Shown: one piece after another, positions 1 to 5,887 of the stretch | Numbering within the stretch: the first letter of the stretch is position 1 | How the letters are laid out: each line of letters starts with the position of its first letter | Assembly: GCA_002329625.1 (NCBI GenBank) | Contig: DCTP01000069.1 | Location: 1-5,887 of the forward strand | Direction of reading: 5' to 3' | DNA from: Leptolinea sp. UBA1437 | GTDB lineage: Bacteria; Chloroflexota; Anaerolineae; Anaerolineales; Anaerolineaceae | DNA: 5,887 nt | Position numbers and translations under genes: made by a program | Notes under the pieces: model-generated | Databases searched by the model: none | What the model was told of the DNA's origin: nothing | What the model saw: the letters and a program-made list of their open reading frames with translations, nothing else

Positions 1-37
1 CGATACCTCTCTTTTGTGTTCTCGGATTAAACTCTGT

Positions 38-1165
38 TTAATGGATCCATTCGACCTTCTGCCAACCGTTATCAATCTTTTTTTCCAGTTCCTCAAAAGA
101 TCTCAGACCGCTGAGTGAATCATATCCTTCGACACAAGAAGCACCTGTCCCGGCAGCCAACTGTAAGCAGCGTCGCCAGGGATATCCGCGACAAACCGAT
201 AGCAAAAAAGCCGCATTACAGGTATCTCCCGCTCCCGTGCCCGAGAGGATTTTTTCCGGTCTGTAACTCATTTCGAAATGGGACAAATTCGCCCATTCGT
301 CCGGATCGGTGATCAGGTTTCCTCCGATTTGTCTGATTTGAGAAACAGAACCGGTTTTTAATAAAATTCCGGGTGCACCACATTTAATTAAGACTACTTT
401 TGCTCCCCACGATAACAATTGATCCGCCAACGGTTCGACTTCTTTCGGCGATATCACCTCAGTCAAATCTTTGCCCTTCGACCGTCTCGTCCATTCCGTA
501 AAAAGCGGTGGATTGATCATGCTACACAATTCTTCCATACTCGGTAAAAAGAAGTCCACATATGGGATAACCTCCTGAATCAACTTTTGCCAATCCTCTT
601 TTGCGGCATCGGAATTCGGATCGATAGCTGCCATATCCAACGACGTGGCGACACCAAATTCTTTAACTTTCTTAAATATTCGAATCAGTTCTTCTCCATT
701 ATTCTGGTAAATGCGTTTCATCAGCGGTGGATATCCAAAATGAAAAATAGCTGCATCTCGAATATGCTCAAAATTCAAATCATCATAACAAAAAGAATCA
801 TTGGAAGCGGGATCATGAAGGAATATTCTATCTAATCCGGGAATTGCCAAAACAAGCGTATAAGAGGTTGCCGAATCCTTCGAACGGATCATACCTTGTT
901 CACATCCGTACCGCCGAAAAATATCCAGCAGCAAATCTCCCAAAAAATCCTCTCCGATTTTCCCCATCAGTTCCGCATTCGCGCCTAATTTTTTCAAAGC
1001 TAAACCGGTATTGGAGACCACACCGCCTGCCGATACAGATAATCCGTCGGTATTGATTAATTTCCCCGGTATGAGAATTTGATCAATTTTTTCGACCGCT
1101 TGATGGGGGATAACCGGTGTGAGATCTATACAAACATGGCCGGCTACAACGATTTTTGGATTCAT
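38..1165 (-). CDS. PfkB-family carbohydrate (sugar or nucleoside) kinase
   Basis: Predicted cytoplasmic kinase of the ribokinase/PfkB family, which transfers the ATP gamma-phosphate to a sugar or nucleoside hydroxyl. The 375-residue length is slightly longer than a typical ribokinase. Seen in order: a first beta strand with Asp14, a glycine-rich substrate-binding segment (AGGVVSNTGLALKKLG, 46-61), an HDPASNDSF segment (117-125), a VVLIKCGAPG strand (257-266) and the family signature GTGAGD (309-314). Asp314 is the expected catalytic base. The usual NxxE motif reads SMEE (209-212), so Ser replaces Asn while the Glu is kept. The ATG at 1165 has GGAG five bases upstream. The gene has its own promoter and no transporter or sugar-pathway partner is visible, so the substrate cannot be named. 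The family call is firm; the substrate is unknown. Confidence 0.93.
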   Translation of the reverse strand: MNPKIVVAGHVCIDLTPVIPHQAVEKIDQILIPGKLINTDGLSVSAGGVVSNTGLALKKLGANAELMGKIGEDFLGDLLLDIFRRYGCEQGMIRSKDSATSYTLVLAIPGLDRIFLHDPASNDSFCYDDLNFEHIRDAAIFHFGYPPLMKRIYQNNGEELIRIFKKVKEFGVATSLDMAAIDPNSDAAKEDWQKLIQEVIPYVDFFLPSMEELCSMINPPLFTEWTRRSKGKDLTEVISPKEVEPLADQLLSWGAKVVLIKCGAPGILLKTGSVSQIRQIGGNLITDPDEWANLSHFEMSYRPEKILSGTGAGDTCNAAFLLSVCRGYPWRRCLQLAAGTGASCVEGYDSLSGLRSFEELEKKIDNGWQKVEWIH

Positions 1166-1204
1166 TTATACTCCGATTAGTTATTCAGAATAGGTACATA
1201 AACA

Positions 1205-1234
1205 ATTATAGCTGTTGAACAGCAAGCCTAACAA
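1205..1234 (-). promoter_or_regulatory. Promoter of the PfkB kinase gene
   Basis: On the minus strand, TTGTTA (plus 1229-1234) and a perfect TATAAT (plus 1205-1210) are separated by 18 bases, giving a sigma-70-type promoter with 4/6 and 6/6 matches. Transcription would start near 1198, leaving a leader of about 33 bases that contains the GGAG site (1171-1174). The spacer contains a palindrome, listed separately. Confidence 0.6.
1211..1223. promoter_or_regulatory. Candidate operator palindrome in the kinase promoter
   Basis: GCTGTT-G-AACAGC is a perfect inverted repeat with 6-bp arms and a 1-bp centre. It sits inside the -35/-10 spacer and directly abuts the -10 hexamer, where a bound repressor would block RNA polymerase. 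The regulator is unknown and no regulator gene is in the window. A 13-bp palindrome can occur by chance, so the location is the main support. Confidence 0.4.
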
Positions 1235-1284
1235 CAATTCCAGTTGAGCGGGTTTACGGAAAATGAAATCCATCGAATGTCATT

Positions 1285-1328
1285 AAACGAAGAGAGCGTC
1301 ATCAAAAATAATGACGCTCTCTTCGTTT
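1285..1328 (-). terminator. Strong hairpin, probable terminator of the HD/flavoprotein operon
   Basis: The arms 1285-1302 and 1311-1328 are perfect reverse complements over 18 bp with an 8-base loop. The hairpin begins 10 bases after the flavoprotein stop codon on the minus strand, and the outer stem is A-rich on one side and T-rich on the other. On the minus strand it is followed by TTTAAT rather than a long T-run, so termination efficiency is uncertain. It would also keep readthrough out of the kinase gene. It is nearly symmetric and could act on antisense transcripts too. Confidence 0.7.
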
Positions 1329-1338
1329 CCAAAAGACA

Positions 1339-1965
1339 TCATCGAATAAAATTGGTTACAATGGGTTTTTCGGCTACGGGAATCGAGATACCGGCGGCTT
1401 TTCCGGCTTCGATACATTTCAACATCCATGCCATATTTCTACCGAGAGTACGCATTGTCTGCATTCCTTCCAGATCTTGTCGTACTTCATCCGGCGTATT
1501 TCCATGGACCATATTCCAATATTGCGATGAGACGACCGGCATGTTTCGAATCGTAAAATATTTATTCAGTTGATCAAACGTTGAGGTTGCGCCTCCTCTG
1601 CGGCAGCTCACAACCGCCGCAGCTGGTTTATATTCCAAATAAATGCCGGCACGAAATATTCGATCCATAAAACTGGTAATGGCTCCAGATGCCGAAGCAA
1701 AGTGGACGGGAGAGCCGAAGATAAATCCGTCGGCTTCCTTCGATTTCTCCAAAGCTTCATTGACCAAATCGGTTTCGATGGAACACCTGTTTTTTCTTGT
1801 TCGCTTACAATAATCGCAGACAATGCAACCGCTGATCGGTTTATTTCCGACATGAAATATCTCGGTTTCAATTCCTTCCTTTTCAATCGCATCAGCGACT
1901 TCCTTCAAAGCCGTATAAGTACAATTCTTTTCGTGAGGACTTCCATTAATCAGCAATACTTTCAT
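1339..1965 (-). CDS. Iron-sulfur flavoprotein, NADPH-dependent FMN reductase (flavodoxin-like) family
   Basis: Predicted cytoplasmic redox protein of 208 residues with a flavodoxin-like fold binding FMN. Seen: beta-1 and the phosphate-binding loop (MKVLLINGSPHEKNCTYTAL, 1-20), a compact cysteine motif C47-x2-C50-x2-C53-x7-C61, a GSPVHF flavin-contact loop (84-89) and SCRRGGATSTF (120-130). The cysteine spacing fits the iron-sulfur flavoproteins (Isf type, CX2CX2CX4-7C) that carry a 4Fe-4S cluster and pass electrons between ferredoxin-like donors and FMN in anaerobes. The ATG at 1965 has GGAGAG nine bases upstream, with a second AGGAGA further back. It is the second gene after the HD gene, 24 bases away with no promoter seen between, so they are probably co-transcribed. 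The electron acceptor is unknown. Oxygen, peroxide, quinones or metal oxyanions such as chromate are possible, the last only suggested by the divergent transporter. Confidence 0.9.
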   Translation of the reverse strand: MKVLLINGSPHEKNCTYTALKEVADAIEKEGIETEIFHVGNKPISGCIVCDYCKRTRKNRCSIETDLVNEALEKSKEADGFIFGSPVHFASASGAITSFMDRIFRAGIYLEYKPAAAVVSCRRGGATSTFDQLNKYFTIRNMPVVSSQYWNMVHGNTPDEVRQDLEGMQTMRTLGRNMAWMLKCIEAGKAAGISIPVAEKPIVTNFIR

Positions 1966-1989
1966 CTTGGTTTACTCTCCTTTTCTCCT

Positions 1990-2574
1990 TTATTTATCGG
2001 TAATTTCCCCTTCCAAACCAATCAATGGGGCAATTTCTCGCATACCCAAAATTGTCTCGGTAATCACATCTTCCAATGGCATTCCCAATTTTTCCGCCCC
2101 TTCGCGAATGAGGTCCCGATTAACATTGGCTGCGAATGCTGGGGATTTAAACTTTTTCATAACCGATTTTGTCTCAAGATCCATCACACTTTTCGATGGG
2201 CGCATTAAAGCAGCCGCATAAATCAAACCGGTTAGCTCATCAATTGTAAATAACACTTTTTCGGCATACGTGACCGGCTCGACATCACAACAAATCCCAT
2301 AACCATGACTTGCAACCGCATGAATAAACTCTTCTGGGAAACCCTTTTCTTTCAAGATCTCCTGAACTTTTATACAATGTTCATCGGGATACAGCTCATA
2401 ATCCAAATCATGCAATAATCCGATAATTCCCCATTCCTCTTCGTCTTCATGGTAAAGTCCGGCAAAATGACGCATCACACCTTCAACCGTTAAAACATGC
2501 CTCTGTAATGTTTCGCTCGAAATATATTCCGTCAATAAGTCCCAAGCCTGGTCCCTGGAAGGAAGATTCTCCAT
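1990..2574 (-). CDS. HD-domain phosphohydrolase-like protein
   Basis: Predicted cytoplasmic metal-dependent hydrolase of 194 residues with an HD/HDIG domain over most of its length. The expected metal ligands are visible in order: His26 (LQRHVLTVEGVM), the His55-Asp56 doublet in LLHDLDYE (53-60), further His66, His85 and His90 (ASHGYG), and Asp112 in IDELTGLI (111-118). Proteins of this small type are widespread and mostly annotated only as HD-domain hydrolase. Nucleotide or other phosphate-ester hydrolysis is a family-level guess. The ATG at 2574 is the only plausible start: no in-frame ATG, GTG or TTG lies between it and the promoter. The nearest purine-rich site, AGAGGA (plus 2588-2593), is 13 bases away, longer than ideal, suggesting modest translation. 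It is the first gene of the operon with the iron-sulfur flavoprotein. Confidence 0.9.
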   Translation of the reverse strand: MENLPSRDQAWDLLTEYISSETLQRHVLTVEGVMRHFAGLYHEDEEEWGIIGLLHDLDYELYPDEHCIKVQEILKEKGFPEEFIHAVASHGYGICCDVEPVTYAEKVLFTIDELTGLIYAAALMRPSKSVMDLETKSVMKKFKSPAFAANVNRDLIREGAEKLGMPLEDVITETILGMREIAPLIGLEGEITDK

Positions 2575-2614
2575 AATCTTTATTCTGTCCTCTGCTTTCT
2601 GTAAATCTTTTTCT

Positions 2615-2620
2615 ATTATA
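2615..2620 (-). promoter_or_regulatory. -10 box of the HD/flavoprotein operon promoter
   Basis: A perfect TATAAT lies on the minus strand, with a predicted start near 2608 and a leader of about 34 bases before the HD start codon. No good -35 hexamer is found at 16-18 bases; the position expected is A-rich. The TTCACA that resembles a -35 lies only 12 bases upstream, too close. An activator or an AT-rich upstream contact may be needed. Confidence 0.5.
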
Positions 2621-2621
2621 C

Positions 2622-2639
2622 ATTCAGATTAATGTGAAT
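2622..2639. promoter_or_regulatory. Candidate shared operator between divergent promoters
   Basis: ATTCAG ATTAAT GTGAAT is an 18-bp inverted repeat in which 8 of 9 base pairs match; the single mismatch is a symmetric G-G position. It starts two bases from the minus-strand -10 box, in its spacer, and lies about 50 bases upstream of the plus-strand -10 box. This placement suits a dimeric regulator that controls the HD operon directly and perhaps the transporter operon. The regulator is not in the window. AT-rich sequence makes chance palindromes more likely. Confidence 0.4.
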
Positions 2640-2686
2640 TTTTATGTCCTGGAATTAGAGTTGTAAAAAGAAAATTACGCTTGGAA

Positions 2687-2695
2687 TGTTATAAT
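2687..2695 (+). promoter_or_regulatory. Extended -10 promoter of the ChrA-type transporter operon
   Basis: TG-T-TATAAT is a perfect extended -10 element. No -35 hexamer is found at 16-18 bases; TTGTAA at 2661-2666 is 23 bases away, too far. Extended -10 promoters can work without a good -35. Transcription would start near 2702, leaving a leader of about 29 bases with GAGG (2720-2723) seven bases before the start codon. Confidence 0.65.
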
Positions 2696-2730
2696 CGGTT
2701 CGACCAAAAGGAAGAAATTGAGGCTAATTC

Positions 2731-3351
2731 ATGCAATCAAATGATATTCCTGTAAATTTAATGACTAAAAAGCAAAAAGGATTTTTGATTTTCAAAATTT
2801 TTTTCAGCGCGATGGTATTCGCTTTTACGGGAGGAAGCGCAGCTACCCCCACCTTAATTTATCAAGTTGTTAAAAAATATAAACTGATGAGCGAAGATGA
2901 ATACATGGAAATCGTTGCGCTCAGCCATTCGTTGCCCGGAATTATCGGTATCAATAACAGTATGTTAACCGGTTATAAAGTCTGCGGCATTTTCGGATCT
3001 TTTATGGCGGTTCTGGGAACCGCTTTACCGGCCTTCGTATCAATGCTTTTAGTGGCGGTTATCTTTCAAGAACTTCCTCAATCGAGAGTCGTCAGAGGTG
3101 CGATTAACGGTATCCGAGCCATTTCGATCGGGATCTTATTTGATACCGGTCTTCGAATATTGATTCGGAATCATAAGAACATTTTCGGAATCGCCATGAT
3201 TATTCTGGCAATGTGCCTACCTTTATTTACAAAAATCAGTGCTTTTTACACAGTTTTGCTGAGCGGATTAATCGGGGTGATCTATTATCTGACAAAAAAT
3301 CATAACAATCTTCCGGCTCCGATAGAAAATAAGGAGGAAATTGATGGCTGA
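2731..3351 (+). CDS. ChrA-family transporter, N-type half (short chain)
   Basis: Polytopic inner-membrane protein of 206 residues, about half of a full-length ChrA (CHR family), with five or six hydrophobic segments. Full ChrA proteins export chromate or related oxyanions and consist of two homologous halves. Here the halves are separate genes, as in the paired short transporters of Firmicutes such as Bacillus subtilis YwrA/YwrB. The N-terminal motif region reads FAFTGGSAATPTL (30-42) where FGGP/FGGG is usual, and LPGIIGINNSMLTGY (68-82) where PGP...ATYxGY is usual. The fold is kept but the two signature motifs are diverged. A charged tail (from about 189) precedes the next gene. GAGG lies seven bases before the ATG. 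The transported ion is not proven; chromate is a family label, and sulfate-like anions are possible. Confidence 0.88.
   Translation: MQSNDIPVNLMTKKQKGFLIFKIFFSAMVFAFTGGSAATPTLIYQVVKKYKLMSEDEYMEIVALSHSLPGIIGINNSMLTGYKVCGIFGSFMAVLGTALPAFVSMLLVAVIFQELPQSRVVRGAINGIRAISIGILFDTGLRILIRNHKNIFGIAMIILAMCLPLFTKISAFYTVLLSGLIGVIYYLTKNHNNLPAPIENKEEIDG
3331..3337 (+). promoter_or_regulatory. Ribosome binding site that fixes the start of the second transporter half
   Basis: AAGGAGG, a near-perfect anti-16S match inside the 3' end of the first transporter gene. It is six bases from the ATG at 3344 but only three from the in-frame TTG at 3341, so the ATG is the better start. Confidence 0.85.
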
Positions 3352-3913
3352 TCTTTGGACGCTTTTCTTTATGTTCTTCAAAATAGGAATCACCTCTTTC
3401 GGCGGCGGATATGGGATGATGCCGATGATTATGGATGAAGGACAACGCTTGGTGGGGCTGACCGAAGCTCAATTTACCGATATGGCGGCGTTGGATTTAA
3501 TCACTTCCGGACCGGTGGCTGTCAATTCCGCAACTTATATCGGCTATATCAAAGGCGGTTATGCCGGCTCGGTGGTCGCGACGATTGCCTCGATTTTGCC
3601 GTCGATATTGATCTGTATTATTGTCCTAATTTTTCTGGATAGGTTTTATAACAATAAGGTTGTAAAAGGTCTTTTCGCTGGAATCACACCGGCATGCGGC
3701 GGGTTGATGTTTTTTACGACAGCCACACTCGCCAAATCCGTATATTTCAATGCGGAGACCTTTACGGAGGTGTTCAATTCAACCGTCACCCCGACGATTA
3801 TCGGGATGATCGTTTTGACGATATTAACCGTCATAGCGGATATTAAATTCAAAGTGAATCCGATTTATCTGACTCTTGCCGGAGCTGTTTTAGGAATTTT
3901 CTTTCTTGCGTGA
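3344..3913 (+). CDS. ChrA-family transporter, C-type half (short chain)
   Basis: Inner-membrane protein of 189 residues, the partner half of the split ChrA-type transporter. It keeps the family signatures: SFGGGYGMMP (18-27) at the end of the first hydrophobic helix and SGPVAVNSATYIGY (55-68) before the next membrane segment. Further hydrophobic helices lie at about 73-98, 106-130, 148-166 and 172-189. The start overlaps the last 8 bp of the first half in a different frame, a layout that favours translational coupling and roughly equal amounts of both chains, which probably form one antiparallel complex. An in-frame TTG three bases upstream is less likely as a start. It ends 30 bases before the stop of a convergent gene. 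The substrate is inferred from the family (chromate or another oxyanion); the direction of transport is not visible from sequence. Confidence 0.92.
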   Translation: MADLWTLFFMFFKIGITSFGGGYGMMPMIMDEGQRLVGLTEAQFTDMAALDLITSGPVAVNSATYIGYIKGGYAGSVVATIASILPSILICIIVLIFLDRFYNNKVVKGLFAGITPACGGLMFFTTATLAKSVYFNAETFTEVFNSTVTPTIIGMIVLTILTVIADIKFKVNPIYLTLAGAVLGIFFLA

Positions 3914-3943
3914 TTAGTCCAAGCCCGCTTGAATACGAAAACC

Positions 3944-5887
3944 TTAATAAACCTGATAAATTCTGCAATTCCCGGATTGAAAGACCGTTTCTAAATTATC
4001 CCGGAATTTTTGTTCCTGTATTTTGTATGCGGTTTGTTCGGCCGATCCGATAAAAATATAGCGAACTTGATAGCTCTGCAATAATCTTTTTACCGTCGTC
4101 CAATTTCTTGATTCGTAAATTGTTTGAACATCCGCTTCCCGGGTTCCGATTTCTTTATACCCGCCCCGCCATTGACTCTCATGATTGGTGGGACCTAAAA
4201 TAGTCGGATGTCCGGAAAAAGTGCTTACGGCATTATCGGAAGTATAACTTGCGCCCACTTTTTCCACAATTACACCGGGCTTCGCCTTTTTAAGCCACTC
4301 GATCCCTGCCCAGTCATCCGGCCGTGAGACCTTCAGAAACTGCGATCCGTCCAATGTTAACTCCGAAGGAGTCTCGTTCACTTTCTGGTGAACGATTTCC
4401 AGATTATCCGTAATTCCTTGGAAAGGATAAATCAAGCAGGCAGCTGTAACGAAGAACATAGGGAGAGTGATCAGCCATTTTTTCCTCGAAGATAATTTTT
4501 CAAAAATCCGGCTACAGGCGTAAGCGGAAGCGATAGCAAACAATATCCAAACCTGATAATAGAACTTGAAAATAGTATTCATGCGTGTCCCAAAAAAGTC
4601 ACGCAGGTAGAAGAATTCGGGAATCAATATCAATCCGAACCCCAAGAAAAGCATTAATGAAACAAATTGATCCGAAGAGTCCGCCCATTTTTTTTCATCG
4701 TTCAGGACGGTTTCATCCGTGATCCGGTTGTTATCGTCATTCGTTTGCTTGGAAAATAAAACAGCCAGAATAAAAGCCAAGGACCCGAATATGAGAAACA
4801 TCAACGGAAGATTTTGCAATCTTCTCGAAAAATAACCGGTAACGGCAGTACTCGTGGATTGAAAGCCTTGTACGCCGGCATAAGCGGAACCGGCTAACAT
4901 CATTCCGGCTCCCAATTGAGAGAGGATCTTATTTCCGGAGGACTGCAATTCAGAACCGAATTGATTGAACCAAGCTAACCCGACAAAAATGACTGTCTCC
5001 AGCAAAAAAAGTACAGCAAACAGAATAATACTTATTTTTAGCGTCTTCCTCAATAATTCCTGATGGCTTTTTCCTACCGTTCTAACCAACCACCAGATAA
5101 TTGGGATGAGAAACAACCCGAACATAATCACAAACTGAATTGTTCTTGTCGTAAAAACGCCACTCGGAATGAATCCCCCAGCTTGAGAGGATAAGCCGGA
5201 TAAAAAGCTGAAATATAAGAGGACACAAGCGATTCCAAAAGGAATCCCTTTTTCAAGAAAGGCTAAGAAAGCTTCTTTTAATTTTCCGGTTTGCTGGTAA
5301 GCGGTCAATCCGTAAACACCGCAATAGATGACGAAATAAATTGGGAAATCCCAAGTATTCATGAACAGTAACCCGCCGATACAGATTGCATCAAACCAGA
5401 ATGTCCGTGATAAAAAGTTCCGTCCGAAGCTTAGAATCTTTTTATCCCAAGAAATTTGTTCCTGATGAAAAAAACGGATCCCGTTATAACGATATCCCCA
5501 ATAAGCGTTCAAAGCCAAAGCCAGCGCCAATAAGACAAACGGGATGCCAAGAACATGGGGATGAAGATCGCCTAAATAAAATGAAAAAAAAGGAAACTCA
5601 TCAATAATTTCTTTACTTGAACCATCCAAACCCGTATCAGATAAGACCCGTGAAGCGCGCCACCACCAAATTCCCGGCCGTTGGGTAATGTCCCAAGTCG
5701 GCGCGATGGCTGGTGCGGTATCCAATTCCTTTAAACCTAACCATTGCCAAAAAGTGGATGAACCATCTGTTTTCCAAAAAAGTCCGCGAGCATAAAACAC
5801 TTCCAATAACCCTTCAAGGTTACTGCAAATCAGCAGAAAAATAGGAGCCAAAAAAGAGCCGGCAAAATGTTTCAATTTTCCGAATCC
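3944..5887 (-). CDS. DUF2298 (Chlor_Arch_YYY) multi-pass membrane protein, 5' end outside the window
   Basis: Large polytopic membrane protein, at least 647 residues, open to the right edge. A TTG at 5875 could be read as a start, but the frame continues upstream (GFGK) to the last base, and the family normally has extra N-terminal membrane segments. Residues below count from that TTG. About ten hydrophobic helices are seen up to about 485. Family hallmarks are FPFFSFYLGDLHPHVLGIPF (94-113), a loop with LRDFFGTRMNTIFKFYYQVW (424-443) and a mostly soluble C-terminal part. The latter has DWAGIEWL (521-528), LGPTNHESQWRG (560-571), YIFIGSAE (606-613) and a terminal IYQVY. The function is not established. 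The topology and the conserved acidic and histidine residues in an external loop resemble GT-C glycosyltransferases that use lipid-linked sugars, which is inference. It converges on the transporter operon and is probably unrelated to it. Confidence 0.88.
   Translation of the reverse strand, partial: GFGKLKHFAGSFLAPIFLLICSNLEGLLEVFYARGLFWKTDGSSTFWQWLGLKELDTAPAIAPTWDITQRPGIWWWRASRVLSDTGLDGSSKEIIDEFPFFSFYLGDLHPHVLGIPFVLLALALALNAYWGYRYNGIRFFHQEQISWDKKILSFGRNFLSRTFWFDAICIGGLLFMNTWDFPIYFVIYCGVYGLTAYQQTGKLKEAFLAFLEKGIPFGIACVLLYFSFLSGLSSQAGGFIPSGVFTTRTIQFVIMFGLFLIPIIWWLVRTVGKSHQELLRKTLKISIILFAVLFLLETVIFVGLAWFNQFGSELQSSGNKILSQLGAGMMLAGSAYAGVQGFQSTSTAVTGYFSRRLQNLPLMFLIFGSLAFILAVLFSKQTNDDNNRITDETVLNDEKKWADSSDQFVSLMLFLGFGLILIPEFFYLRDFFGTRMNTIFKFYYQVWILFAIASAYACSRIFEKLSSRKKWLITLPMFFVTAACLIYPFQGITDNLEIVHQKVNETPSELTLDGSQFLKVSRPDDWAGIEWLKKAKPGVIVEKVGASYTSDNAVSTFSGHPTILGPTNHESQWRGGYKEIGTREADVQTIYESRNWTTVKRLLQSYQVRYIFIGSAEQTAYKIQEQKFRDNLETVFQSGNCRIYQVY

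Noticed and set aside
1285..1328. CRISPR repeat or toxin-antitoxin RNA at the hairpin
   Set aside because: There is a single inverted repeat with no repeated units, no spacers and no linked cas or toxin gene.
1244..1573. A 109-codon plus-strand open frame that includes the hairpin
   Set aside because: It runs through the inverted repeat and antisense to the flavoprotein 3' end, and its composition shows no sign of a real protein.
1702..2208. A 168-codon open frame on the plus strand across the flavoprotein and HD genes
   Set aside because: It is antisense to two well-supported genes, crosses their intergenic gap, has no recognisable protein motifs and no ribosome binding site tied to it.
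2663..2678. GTAA-8-TTAC inverted repeat upstream of the transporter -10 box
   Set aside because: The arms are only 4 bp in A-rich sequence and can easily arise by chance.
3919..3930. CAAG-CCCG-CTTG mini-hairpin between the convergent transporter and DUF2298 genes
   Set aside because: The stem is only 4-5 bp and no T-run follows on either strand, so it is not a credible terminator.
5873..5876. TTG near the right edge as the true start of the DUF2298 gene
   Set aside because: The frame stays open to the last base, no ribosome binding site can be seen, and the family normally has more N-terminal membrane segments.

Overview
The window holds six protein genes and no RNA genes, insertion sequences or CRISPR. 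It is gene-dense, moderately AT-rich and uses clear GGAG-type ribosome binding sites and TATAAT-type -10 boxes. The best lineage hint is the large membrane protein on the right. It belongs to the DUF2298 ('Chlor_Arch_YYY') family, which is known mainly from Chloroflexota and archaea. The bacterial promoters, a cysteine-rich iron-sulfur flavoprotein and a split chromate-type transporter fit an anaerobic bacterium, perhaps of the Anaerolineae. That assignment is inference from gene content only.

Left part (minus strand): a PfkB-family sugar or nucleoside kinase (38-1165) has its own promoter. A 13-bp palindrome (1211-1223) fills part of the -35/-10 spacer and touches the -10 box. A perfect 18-bp inverted repeat (1285-1328) separates the kinase from the next unit and probably terminates it.

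Centre: a two-gene minus-strand operon runs from an HD-domain hydrolase (2574 to 1990) into an iron-sulfur flavoprotein of the NADPH-dependent FMN reductase family (1965 to 1339), with a 24-nt gap. Divergently on the plus strand lies a two-gene operon for the N- and C-type halves of a ChrA-family transporter (2731-3351 and 3344-3913), which overlap by 8 bp. The 156-bp divergent intergenic region carries a -10 box for each direction and an 18-bp near-perfect palindrome (2622-2639), a candidate shared operator. An oxyanion-type transporter, a flavin reductase and an HD hydrolase sharing one control region may be a small redox or detoxification module; this is a hypothesis.

Right part (minus strand): the DUF2298 membrane protein converges on the transporter with a 30-nt gap. 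It stays open to the right edge, so its N-terminus lies outside the window.

Non-coding stretches: 1-37 holds only a possible ribosome binding site for an off-window gene. 1166-1338 holds the kinase promoter and the hairpin. 2575-2730 holds the divergent promoters. 3914-3943 shows no convincing terminator. No stretch above 300 bases lacks a gene.
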